From F1-120-MAGs118 sp013360535 (GTDB lineage: Bacteria; Planctomycetota; UBA1135; GCA-002686595), in the NCBI GenBank assembly GCA_026647215.1, contig JAPKHC010000021.1:1-64000 (forward strand): a stretch of 64,000 nucleotides of DNA, in the 5' to 3' direction. How positions within the stretch are numbered: position 1 is the stretch's first letter; the number at the start of each line of letters is the position of its first letter. The position numbers and the translations under genes are program-made. This document shows positions 1 to 7,005 of the stretch, piece by piece. The notes below the pieces were generated by a model. That model was not told the DNA's origin. It made no database searches and saw nothing but the letters and a program-made list of their open reading frames with translations.

Positions 1-247
1 CGGGCCCCGAGTAGGCGAAGAACATGGCCGCGGAGCCGGCGCTCGCGAGCCGCACCGCATCCGTCCACGGCGCGTGGCCCAGACCCGGCTCGAGCGCGAA
101 GGCCACAGCCAGCGGCACGAGCGCCGTCACGCCCATCAGCCGGAAGAAGAACGTGCCGAGCGGCGCCCGCGCGACGCAGGCCATCGCGACCAGCACGCCG
201 AAGGCGAGCTCGAGGCAGAACTGGGTTCCCAGAGCACTCCACGGCAT
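1..247 (-). CDS. Multi-pass membrane protein, N-terminal fragment
   Basis: The minus-strand frame opens with ATG at 245-247 and runs off the left edge of the window, giving 82 residues. The visible part is strongly hydrophobic: two likely membrane helices lie at about residues 9-27 and 34-52, with a third beginning near residue 69 (AAMFFAYSG). Only short polar loops separate them. I do not recognise the family from this fragment. It is divergent from the SDR gene. A TACAAT box ends 7 bases before the ATG, so the message is probably leaderless. The remainder of the gene is outside the window. Confidence 0.6.
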   Translation of the reverse strand, partial: MPWSALGTQFCLELAFGVLVAMACVARAPLGTFFFRLMGVTALVPLAVAFALEPGLGHAPWTDAVRLASAGSAAMFFAYSGP

Positions 248-254
248 CCGGCGG

Positions 255-260
255 ATTGTA
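255..260 (-). promoter_or_regulatory. -10 box of a probable leaderless promoter
   Basis: On the minus strand the sequence reads TACAAT, a near-consensus -10 hexamer. Seven bases separate it from the ATG at 247, which would place the transcription start at or next to the start codon. No convincing -35 hexamer is seen. No Shine-Dalgarno sequence fits between the box and the start. Confidence 0.5.
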
Positions 261-333
261 GCGAGCGGGCGACGTCGCCGGACGCATGGGCTACCATGCC
301 CCGCTCCCCACTTTGACCCCGAAAGGCAACGAC

Positions 334-1035
334 ATGTCCGCACCTCGAGTCCTCGTCACCGGTGGCGGCCGCGGCATCGGCCGCGCCATCGCGCTGCGCT
401 TCGCCCGTGAGGGAGCCCGCGTCGTCGTCGCCGCACGCACGGCGACCGAGATCGACAAGGTGGTCGCCGAGATCGAGCGCGCAGGCGGCACGGGCATGGC
501 GGCGCAGTTCGACGTGCGCGAGGAGCAGGCCGTCGCCGCCGGCATGTGGCGCGTGATGGAGTTTCTCGACGACACGATCGACGTGCTCGTCAACAACGCG
601 GGCGTGTTCCACGTCGCGCCGCTCGAGGAGGTCGACTACGAGCGCTGGCGCTGGATGTTCCTCGCCAACGTCGACGGCCCCTTCTTCGTGACCAAGGAGT
701 GCCTCGAGGCGCTCAAGGCGAGCGGCCGCGGGCACGTGATCAACATCAACTCGGTCGCGGGCAAGCGCGGCTTCGCCGGCAACGTCGCCTACTGCGCGAG
801 CAAGTACGCGCTGCGCGGCTTCAGCGACGCGCTGCGCGAGGAGCTCAAGCCCGCGGGCATCCGCGTGACGTCGGTCTATCCGGGACCGACGGACACGACG
901 ATCTTCGAAGGCGTCAAGGGCGACTGGGACCGCTCGAAGATGAACAAGGTCGAAGACGTCGCCGAGGTCGTGTGGCAGGCCTGGTCGAGCCCGCGCGACG
1001 TCAACGTCGACGACCTCGACGTGCCGGCGCGCTGA
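334..1035 (+). CDS. SDR family NAD(P)-dependent oxidoreductase
   Basis: A 233-residue classical short-chain dehydrogenase/reductase. The cofactor motif TGGGRGIG is at residues 9-16, the NNAG motif at 87-90, and the catalytic Ser140, Tyr153 and Lys157 have the standard spacing (Tyr in YCASK). It should reduce or oxidise an alcohol/carbonyl with NAD(P)H; the substrate cannot be predicted. I chose ATG 334 over the in-frame ATG at 286 because the family starts a few residues before the glycine-rich loop and a purine stretch (AAAGG) precedes 334. A TACCAT box sits at 292-297. The stop codon lies inside the left end of the large inverted repeat that separates it from the convergent folE. Confidence 0.9.
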   Translation: MSAPRVLVTGGGRGIGRAIALRFAREGARVVVAARTATEIDKVVAEIERAGGTGMAAQFDVREEQAVAAGMWRVMEFLDDTIDVLVNNAGVFHVAPLEEVDYERWRWMFLANVDGPFFVTKECLEALKASGRGHVININSVAGKRGFAGNVAYCASKYALRGFSDALREELKPAGIRVTSVYPGPTDTTIFEGVKGDWDRSKMNKVEDVAEVVWQAWSSPRDVNVDDLDVPAR

Positions 1036-1215
1036 GTCGCTGTCCGGCCGCGCGCAATCGCGGTACCGGAATACCGAGCCAGAGCAATTTTTTCTGCAAA
1101 CTGCGGCCTGCGTCGACGGCGTTGCCGTCGGCGCAGGCCGCAGTTTGCAGAAAAAATTGCTCTGGCTCGGTATTCCGGTACCGCGATTGCGCGCGGCCGG
1201 ACAGCGACTCAGCGC
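1029..1215. repeat. Near-perfect 92-bp-arm inverted repeat between convergent genes
   Basis: Bases 1029-1120 are the reverse complement of 1124-1215, with a 3-base centre (GTT at 1121-1123). I checked the pairing base by base. The only non-Watson-Crick position is T1113 opposite G1131, which is a wobble pair in RNA. The last sense codon and TGA stop of both convergent genes (CGC TGA) fall in the outer ends of the two arms, so the symmetry begins exactly at the two gene ends. A transcript from either side would fold into a hairpin of about 90 base pairs, far longer than an ordinary intrinsic terminator. There is no transposase or flanking duplication. It is either an extreme bidirectional terminator or palindromic element, or an assembly artefact. 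Confidence 0.95.
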
Positions 1216-1841
1216 AGCGCGTTCAGGCTGCGCACGAAGCTCAGGAACTCGTTGCGCGTCTTCGAGTCGGTCTGGAACGCGCCGAGCAGGCACGAGGTCA
1301 GCGCGGACGAGTTCTGCTTCTGCACGCCGCGCATCATCATGCACAGGTGGTGCGCGTCCGCGACGACGCCGACGCCCTTGGGCTTGAGCGCGTCCTGCAG
1401 GGCTTGCGCGATCTGCTGCGTCATGCGTTCCTGCACCTGCAGGCGGCGCGCGAACAGGTCGACGATGCGCGGGATCTTCGAGAGGCCGATGATCTTGCCG
1501 TCGGGGATGTAGGCCACGTGCACGCGCCCGTAGAAGGGCAGCATGTGGTGCTCGCACAGGCTGTAGAACTCGATGTCCTTGACGAGCACCATCTCCGAGC
1601 AGTCCTCGGTGAAGACGCCCTTGCCGATCACCTCGGTGACCGACATGGTCGAGCCCGAGGTCAGCTCGCGCAGCGAACGCTCGACGCGATCGGGCGTGGC
1701 CTTCAGGCCTTCGCGCCGCGGGTCCTCGCCGAGCTCCTTGAGGAGCTTGGTGACGAGCTTCGCGATGCCGCCTTCGCCGGACCGTAGTACTCGACCTTGT
1801 TGGCGCGACTTTCGTGCAGACGGATCCGGTAGAGCTTGCAT
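1209..1841 (-). CDS. folE: GTP cyclohydrolase I (FolE), start unclear
   Basis: Converts GTP to 7,8-dihydroneopterin triphosphate, the first step of folate and tetrahydropterin synthesis. Diagnostic motifs are GEDPRREGL near the N-terminus, the zinc/active-site segment SLCEHHMLPF, and AHHLCMMMRGVQK near the C-terminus, so both zinc cysteines are present. The conserved protein begins only near base 1771 (IAKLVTKLLKELGEDP). The only in-frame ATG (1841) lies inside the 3' part of queD, and the residues it adds look like out-of-frame queD. Either folE lost its own start through an indel near 1780, or queD and folE were one fused reading frame. The stop lies in the right arm of the large inverted repeat. 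Confidence 0.85.
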   Translation of the reverse strand: MQALPDPSARKSRQQGRVLRSGEGGIAKLVTKLLKELGEDPRREGLKATPDRVERSLRELTSGSTMSVTEVIGKGVFTEDCSEMVLVKDIEFYSLCEHHMLPFYGRVHVAYIPDGKIIGLSKIPRIVDLFARRLQVQERMTQQIAQALQDALKPKGVGVVADAHHLCMMMRGVQKQNSSALTSCLLGAFQTDSKTRNEFLSFVRSLNALR

Positions 1842-2197
1842 CCGGGGAACTTCCGCAGGGCCGGTTCGAGCTCGTCCCAGAAGGCGACGGCGACGTTCTC
1901 GGCGGTGGTGATCGTGCCGGCGAGGAACGGCACGTCGTGGTTGAGGTGACGGTGGTCGACACGCGCGATCAGGCGCTCGGCCACCAGCTTCGAGAGGCGA
2001 TTCAAGTCCATCACCATGCCCGTCTTCGGGTCGACCGTTCCTCGCACGGTGACCTCGACCTCGTAGTTGTGCCCGTGGTCGGTGAAGCACGGCCCGTAGA
2101 GCTCGCGGTTGGCCTGTTCCGAGAGGTGGGCGCTCACCAGACGGTGGGCGGCGGAGAACTCCTGGACGTGCGTGATCTCGACCGTGGGGCGGGGCAT
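1703..2197 (-). CDS. queD: 6-carboxytetrahydropterin synthase family (QueD/PTPS), tail disrupted
   Basis: A member of the 6-pyruvoyl-tetrahydropterin synthase fold that uses 7,8-dihydroneopterin triphosphate, the FolE product; in bacteria this normally feeds queuosine synthesis. From ATG 2197 the zinc ligands are His18, His41 and His43 (HGH), the catalytic Cys37, Asp81-His82 and Glu129, and the usual (T)TAEN motif is at 98-101. The conserved protein ends at VEYYGP (residue 140). The open frame then continues for 24 Ser/Arg-rich residues that look like folE read in the wrong frame, so the printed stop at 1703 is probably not the natural one. A TAGATT box is at 2221-2226. Confidence 0.8.
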   Translation of the reverse strand: MPRPTVEITHVQEFSAAHRLVSAHLSEQANRELYGPCFTDHGHNYEVEVTVRGTVDPKTGMVMDLNRLSKLVAERLIARVDHRHLNHDVPFLAGTITTAENVAVAFWDELEPALRKFPGCKLYRIRLHESRANKVEYYGPAKAASRSSSPSSSRSSARTRGAKA

Positions 2198-2220
2198 GGG
2201 TGGAACCCGAAGGGCCGCGC

Positions 2221-2226
2221 AATCTA
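2221..2226 (-). promoter_or_regulatory. -10-like box upstream of queD
   Basis: The minus strand reads GGGCTAGATTGC, with TAGATT ending 23 bases before the queD ATG. It matches the recurring G(G/C)TANNNT pattern seen before several genes in this window. No clear -35 element is visible. The rest of the 2198-2439 spacer, shared with the divergent DUF2203 gene, shows nothing else recognisable. Confidence 0.4.
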
Positions 2227-2439
2227 GCCCGTCCCTCACGTTCGCGGCACCCTGCAGTTGGGAGCTTTGTGGGGCGCGGAACGCCCAGACCGGCCGTTGG
2301 AACCGATTTCCGGCCTGCAAAGCGCCGCGCGCGGGCCCTTGCGCAACCCACACCGGATTCCCGGACGGATTTCGCCCCGTTTTCAGGCCCGGATCCGGCT
2401 CTCGGCTGACATGGCCCCCAACAAGGCCGGAGGTTGCAG

Positions 2440-2799
2440 ATGATCCACAAGAGCTTTGCCCGCCACGACGCCGAACGCCTGCTCCCCCTCGTGCGCTCCA
2501 TCGGTCGCGAGATCGAAGAACGCACCCGCACCGCCGCTGAGCTCGTCGAGCGCCTGACCCGGCTCTCGGCCGCGGCGCCGGATGACCGCGACGAGGTCAC
2601 CCGGCTGGAGAGCGAGCTCTCGACCGCGCGCCGCGAGCTGCGCCGCGCCGAGAAGGAGCTCGAGAACCTCGGCTGCTCCCTCGACGGCGACCACCCGCTG
2701 CGCGTGCTCTTCCCCGGCTCCGGCGAGACCTTCGCCTGGGAGGGCCCGCTCGACCGCACCACCTTCTACCGGCGCCTCGGTGAACGCGCGGCCTCCTGA
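2440..2799 (+). CDS. DUF2203 family protein
   Basis: A 119-residue acidic/basic helical protein. The N-terminal half fits the DUF2203 pattern: a phenylalanine, then a residue run leading to LLPLVRSI, followed by a long charged helix. The C-terminal part (NLGCSLDG..LRVLFPG...FAWEGPLDR..FYRRL) matches the family's strand-rich end. Biochemical function is unknown in the family. The start is fixed by a perfect GGAGG at 2429-2433, six bases before ATG 2440; the TTG at 2434 would abut the ribosome-binding site and is rejected. A hairpin follows the stop. Confidence 0.8.
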   Translation: MIHKSFARHDAERLLPLVRSIGREIEERTRTAAELVERLTRLSAAAPDDRDEVTRLESELSTARRELRRAEKELENLGCSLDGDHPLRVLFPGSGETFAWEGPLDRTTFYRRLGERAAS

Positions 2800-2829
2800 C
2801 GCGCGACGCTGAAGCCCGAGACCTCCTCA

Positions 2830-2850
2830 GCGGCCGCCCTGTGCGGCCGC
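2830..2850 (+). terminator. Short hairpin after the DUF2203 gene
   Basis: GCGGCCG (2830-2836) pairs with CGGCCGC (2844-2850) around a 7-base loop and is followed by TCCTCGTTT. The stem is strong but the U-tract is weak. It sits between two convergent genes and could serve both. Confidence 0.5.
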
Positions 2851-2877
2851 TCCTCGTTTGGGGCCGTCGTTGCCGGC

Positions 2878-4449
2878 TCAACGCCCGTCGCCGGGCTTCT
2901 TGCGCTTGCCGCCCTTGCCCGCGGCGTCGGCCTTCTCCTTGGCCGCCATGTCCGCGAGGCGCTTCTCGAGCCGCGCGCGCGCCGCCTCGGCCTCCGCCGG
3001 GCTCGCGTTGGACTCCTTGAGCTGCTGCTCGAGCGCCGCCCGCAGGTTGCGCGCCCGCGCTTCGGCCGGAGATTCCGCCGGAGCCGGAGCGGGGTCGGGC
3101 GCGGGAGCCGGCTCCGCGGGCTTCTCCCCCGCCGTCGGCGGCGGCGCGGGCTTGGACTCCGCAGCTTTGGGCTCCGCGGGCTTCGCCTCGGGTTTCGGGG
3201 CGCTGGCCGCCTTTTCCTCGGCTTCCTTGGCGGCCAGCTCCTCGCGCATCTTCGTGATGCGCTCCTCGAGCCGCTTGCGCGCGTTCGCAGCCTGCTCCGG
3301 CGTGGCGTTCGACTGCTTGAGCTGCTCCTCGAGCTGCTCGCGCAGGTTCGCCTCACGCTCCTGCGCCGAGCGAGAGCCGCCGCCGGGCCGCGTGCCGGGC
3401 GCCGGACGTTCTTTCGCCTTCGGCCCCGCGATGCGCTCCTCGAGCCGCGCCCGCAGGCGCGCGGCCTCCTCGGGAGTGGCGTTGCCCTCGGCGAGCTGCA
3501 GTTCGAGCTCTTCGCGCAGCGCCCGGGCCTTCTCCTCGCTCATGGGCTCGCGCGGCGCCTCCTCGGACGCCGCCTCGCCCTTGGAAGCGGGCTTCGGAGC
3601 GCGTGCGACGGGCTGCGGTGCCGGCGCGGTCGAGCTCGGCTCGACGGGCAACGGCGCGGGCTCACTCGCCGGCTCCTCCGGCGTCGGTCTTGCGCCGCCC
3701 TTGGCGACGCCAGCGCGCTTGAGCGCCTCCGCGACCTTGCGCTCGAGCTCCGCGGCCGGATCGAGCGGCCGACCTTGTTCGTCGACGGGCCCGAGCGGCC
3801 CAGTCACCGGCGGCGTCGACGGCGGCGGCGGCTTCGGCGGAGCCTTTCCGCCCGTCGCAGGCCGATTGCCTGGCGTCGCACCGTCGGAACCCGCGGCCTT
3901 CGGCGCCTTGTCCGTCGGCTTGTCGGCCGGTCGGTCCGCGGGCTTGGGCGCCGGCGTCGCGGCACGGATCGCGGCCGCTGCCGCACTCGCCTTGCTCGCT
4001 TCCGCCCGCAAGTCCGCGGCGATCGGCCGCTTCTCGCGCTCGACCAGCGCGACGTAGGCGACGAGGAACTCGCCCGCGTCGAGCTCACGCGAGCCATCGG
4101 CGTCGACCGCGTTGCAGTCGCGCGCCACGAGCCCGGTCGTGCCGGCCTCGCCGATCGAGAGCTTGGCATCGCCGTTCTGGTCGGCGGTCTTGAACAGCTC
4201 GCGCGCAGCGGCGAGCGTCACCTCGCTCGGCGCGGGCGGCTCCTTCGGCGGCGGATCGTTTTTCGCCGGCGGCGTCGCGGGCCGCGGCTTGGCCGGGTCG
4301 CGCGGCGGCGGCTTGTCCGGCTGCTCCTTCTTCTGGCCCCCGCGCCCTCCCGCGCGGCCCTGGGCCTGCGAAAGCGGCTGGGCACCGGCCGCAGCGGTCA
4401 GCGTGAGGCCCACCGCGAGCGCCAGCAGGACAGTTCGATTCGGCTTCAT
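2878..4449 (-). CDS. Secreted EF-hand protein with three helical repeats
   Basis: A 523-residue exported protein. Residues 1-23 form a Sec signal peptide (LLALAVGLTLTAAAGA). Two EF-hand loops follow: Asp90-x-Asn92-x-Asp94 to Glu101, and Asp116-x-Asp118-x-Ser120 to Glu127, both complete for calcium binding. After a Pro/Ala-rich stretch there are three copies of a roughly 31-residue charged helical repeat of the form LR-x-LE-x-QL, N-A-[TS]-P-x-E, then R-x-RLE-x-R, coded near 3440-3530, 3265-3350 and 2965-3050. They are separated by Pro/Lys/Ala/Glu linkers. Function is unknown; a calcium-dependent envelope or extracellular role is an inference. A TAGTCT box is at 4478-4483, 28 bases before the ATG. 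Divergent from the S41 protease gene. Confidence 0.75.
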   Translation of the reverse strand: MKPNRTVLLALAVGLTLTAAAGAQPLSQAQGRAGGRGGQKKEQPDKPPPRDPAKPRPATPPAKNDPPPKEPPAPSEVTLAAARELFKTADQNGDAKLSIGEAGTTGLVARDCNAVDADGSRELDAGEFLVAYVALVEREKRPIAADLRAEASKASAAAAAIRAATPAPKPADRPADKPTDKAPKAAGSDGATPGNRPATGGKAPPKPPPPSTPPVTGPLGPVDEQGRPLDPAAELERKVAEALKRAGVAKGGARPTPEEPASEPAPLPVEPSSTAPAPQPVARAPKPASKGEAASEEAPREPMSEEKARALREELELQLAEGNATPEEAARLRARLEERIAGPKAKERPAPGTRPGGGSRSAQEREANLREQLEEQLKQSNATPEQAANARKRLEERITKMREELAAKEAEEKAASAPKPEAKPAEPKAAESKPAPPPTAGEKPAEPAPAPDPAPAPAESPAEARARNLRAALEQQLKESNASPAEAEAARARLEKRLADMAAKEKADAAGKGGKRKKPGDGR

Positions 4450-4554
4450 CGGAAGTCGTCGCCTTGGGGGCGTCCAAAGACTAGCCCAGCGCGGCGGGCC
4501 CTGAGATGGGCTCGCGCCCTTTTCATGCCCGGCGAATGGCGTTCGGGCGCGGGT

Positions 4555-4560
4555 TAGGAT
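4555..4560 (+). promoter_or_regulatory. -10 box of a leaderless promoter for the S41 protease
   Basis: TAGGAT ends six bases before ATG 4567, so transcription would start at the start codon itself. No Shine-Dalgarno sequence with workable spacing is present. A 7-bp inverted repeat (CGCGCCC / GGGCGCG) lies just upstream at about 4512-4551. Confidence 0.45.
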
Positions 4561-4566
4561 CCGGGC

Positions 4567-5877
4567 ATGGACGAGGCGCCGCAGGGAGCGAGCTGGGGCC
4601 GCGACGCGGTGCACCTGCTCGTGGGGACCACGCTCGGGCTGTCGATCGGCCTGTGCTTCTGGCATTTCGGCCAGCGCAGCGAGGACGCGGACGTGCGCGA
4701 CTACGCGCGGGTGCGCGAGTTCGTGGAGCGCCAGTACGTGCGCGAGCTGTCGCGCGACGAGCTGCTCGACGCCGCCTTGGGAGGCATGGTCGAGTCGCTC
4801 GACCCCTACTCGCGCTACTACGGGCCGGACGAGGTCGCCGCGGTCGAGCGCGAGACCACCGGGCACTACCAGGGCATCGGCGTCGTGTTCGCGCAGCCGA
4901 CGAGCGAGGCGCGCGTGCTCTACACGCTGCCCGGGTCGCCGGCGGAGAAGGCCGGGTTGCGGGTCGGCGACCAGATCCTGCGCTGCGCGGGCCGCGAGGT
5001 GGCGGGGCTCGGCACGGGCGAGCTGCGCAAGCTGCTCGGCGAGCGCGACCGCGGGCCGATCGAGCTCGCGCTGCGCGCGCGCGACGGCTCGGAACGCAAC
5101 GTGAAGATTGGCCAGGACGCGCTGGTCGATCCGACCGTGCGGCACATGCGCGCGCTCGGCGGCGGCGTCGGTTACCTCGCGATCACCGCCTTCAGCCAGG
5201 AAACGCCGCACGAGTTCGACGTCGCGATCGAGGAACTGCGGGCGGGCGGGCTGGCGGCGCTCGTGCTCGACCTGCGCGGGAACCTCGGCGGCGTGTTGCG
5301 CTCGGCGACGCGCATCGCCAATCGTTTCGTCGAGCACGGCCTGCTCGTGTCGCACGAAGGGCGCAGCGAGGTGCAGCGCTACGAGGCGGAACCGGACGAG
5401 GCGACGCTCAAGGGCCTGCCGCTGGTGGTGCTGGTCGACGGCGAGTCGGCGAGCGCGAGCGAAGTGCTCGCGGCGGCGGTGCAAGAGCATCGCGCGGCGG
5501 TGCTCGTCGGCAGCCCGACCTACGGCAAGGGTCTCGTGCAGAAGGTCGAGACGTTCGACGGCGGCACACGCGTGGTCAAGCTCGTCAGCGCCTACTACTA
5601 CACGCCGTCGCACCGCAACCTCGAGCGCACGGTCGAAGGTTCGTGGACGCACGGACTCCTGCCGGACGTGCAGGTCGACACGTCGAAGGCGGAGCTGGAG
5701 GCGTTGCGGCAGTTCCTCGCGAGCTACAGCCCGCCGAAGTCGGCGCTGGCGGAGCTCGAGGCTTGGGAGGCGGAAGCGAAGCGCCCGCTGTACCCGCGGC
5801 CGCCGCAGGATCCGCAGCTCGAGGCGGCGCTCGCGTTGCTTCGTGGCGAACATCCGTGCGCGACGGTGGCGCGCTGA
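4567..5877 (+). CDS. S41 family C-terminal processing peptidase
   Basis: A 436-residue CtpA-type serine protease. A hydrophobic segment at about residues 17-36 anchors it in the membrane. A PDZ domain spans about 95-175 (GIGVVF...PGSPAEKAGLRVGDQIL), and the protease core carries the Ser296/Lys321 catalytic dyad in GESASASE and GSPTYGKG, 25 residues apart as in CtpA/CtpB. It should cleave or trim envelope proteins at their C-termini. Its TGA shares one base with the ATG of tsaD, so the two are co-transcribed and probably translationally coupled. Start chosen as the only ATG preceding the transmembrane segment. Confidence 0.92.
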   Translation: MDEAPQGASWGRDAVHLLVGTTLGLSIGLCFWHFGQRSEDADVRDYARVREFVERQYVRELSRDELLDAALGGMVESLDPYSRYYGPDEVAAVERETTGHYQGIGVVFAQPTSEARVLYTLPGSPAEKAGLRVGDQILRCAGREVAGLGTGELRKLLGERDRGPIELALRARDGSERNVKIGQDALVDPTVRHMRALGGGVGYLAITAFSQETPHEFDVAIEELRAGGLAALVLDLRGNLGGVLRSATRIANRFVEHGLLVSHEGRSEVQRYEAEPDEATLKGLPLVVLVDGESASASEVLAAAVQEHRAAVLVGSPTYGKGLVQKVETFDGGTRVVKLVSAYYYTPSHRNLERTVEGSWTHGLLPDVQVDTSKAELEALRQFLASYSPPKSALAELEAWEAEAKRPLYPRPPQDPQLEAALALLRGEHPCATVAR

Positions 5878-6914
5878 TGGGCGAGCTGGTCCTCGGCATC
5901 GAGTCCTCCTGCGACGAGACGGCGGCGGCGGTGGTGCGCGCCGGTCGCGAGGTGCTCTCGTCGGAAGTCGACAGCCAAGTCGCGGAGCACGCGGTGTACG
6001 GCGGTGTCGTGCCGGAAGTCGCCGGGCGCTCGCACTTGCGCGCGATCCTGCCGGTGATCGAGCGCTCGCTGAGCGTCGCGGGCGTCGGGCTCGAGGAGCT
6101 CGATGCGCTCGCGGTCACGGCGAAACCGGGGCTGATCGGGTCGTTGCTGGTCGGGCTGTCGGCGGCCAAGGCGCTCGCCTACACACGCGGGTTGCCGCTC
6201 GTCGCCGTCGATCACATTCAGGCGCACGTGTACGCGGCGAGCATGGAGCTTTCGACGCCGCCGTGGCCGTGTGTCGCGCTCGTGGTGAGCGGCGGCCACA
6301 CGGCGCTGTACCACGCGCGTTCGCCGCTGGAGATCGAGCGCATCGCGGGCACGCTCGACGACGCCGCGGGTGAAGCCTTCGACAAGGTCGCGCACCTGCT
6401 CGGCCTCCCCTATCCCGGCGGGCCGAGCGTGTCGAAGCTCGCCGCGAGCGGAGATCCCAGGCGTTTCGAGTTCCCGCGCTACCGTCCGCGTGTCACTCGC
6501 GGCGAGCTCCCGCCGCGCTTCCCGCCGTTCTCGTTCAGCGGCGTCAAGACCGCCGTGCTCTATCAGGTGCGCGGCCAGAACGCGCAAGCGCCGCTGCCCG
6601 CGCCCGAAGCGATCCCCGAGCGTCAGCACATCGCGGCGTCGTTCCAGGAGGCCGTCGTCGATGCGCTGGTCGAGCCGACGCTCAAGGCCGCGCTCGAGCT
6701 CGACGTGCCGCGTGTGCTCGTCGGCGGCGGCGTCGCCTGCAACCGGCGCTTGCGCGAGAAGCTCACCGCCGCGGCCCGCGCGCGGGGCCTCGAGGCGCAC
6801 TTCCCCAGCCCCGCGTGCTGCACCGACAACGCCGCGATGATCGCCGGACTGGGCTGGGAACGCTGGAAAGCGGGGCTGGTGGCGGACTTGGGGCTCGACG
6901 CGGCCTCCAGTTGA
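5877..6914 (+). CDS. tsaD: tRNA N6-threonylcarbamoyladenosine transferase TsaD
   Basis: Transfers the threonylcarbamoyl group to A37 of ANN-decoding tRNAs, together with TsaB and TsaE, which are not in this window. At 345 residues it has the normal length. Visible hallmarks are the N-terminal GIESSCDETA, the metal-binding His113-x3-His117 (DHIQAHVYA), VSGGHTALY, the GEAFDKVA loop and the C-terminal GGGVACN and CTDNAAMI motifs. The ATG overlaps the last base of the upstream S41 stop codon. Confidence 0.97.
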   Translation: MGELVLGIESSCDETAAAVVRAGREVLSSEVDSQVAEHAVYGGVVPEVAGRSHLRAILPVIERSLSVAGVGLEELDALAVTAKPGLIGSLLVGLSAAKALAYTRGLPLVAVDHIQAHVYAASMELSTPPWPCVALVVSGGHTALYHARSPLEIERIAGTLDDAAGEAFDKVAHLLGLPYPGGPSVSKLAASGDPRRFEFPRYRPRVTRGELPPRFPPFSFSGVKTAVLYQVRGQNAQAPLPAPEAIPERQHIAASFQEAVVDALVEPTLKAALELDVPRVLVGGGVACNRRLREKLTAAARARGLEAHFPSPACCTDNAAMIAGLGWERWKAGLVADLGLDAASS

Positions 6915-7005
6915 ACAGGCCGTCGCACCGCGGAGGCGCCGTCGTCATACTCTCGCGCCGCCGGGCCAGCCGGGACGCCGCTCCCCTCGGGTCCGCCCCA
7001 ACCGA

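Noticed and set aside
1029..1215. Insertion sequence or transposon end
   Set aside because: There is no transposase, no target-site duplication and the two arms are adjacent to each other, not at the ends of an element.
136..1962. Very long minus-strand reading frame across the SDR gene and the palindrome
   Set aside because: It is a GC-rich shadow frame: Arg/His-rich, no family features, antisense to SDR and out of frame with folE.
2198..2439. PreQ1 or other riboswitch upstream of queD
   Set aside because: No recognisable aptamer core; only a -10-like box close to the start is visible.
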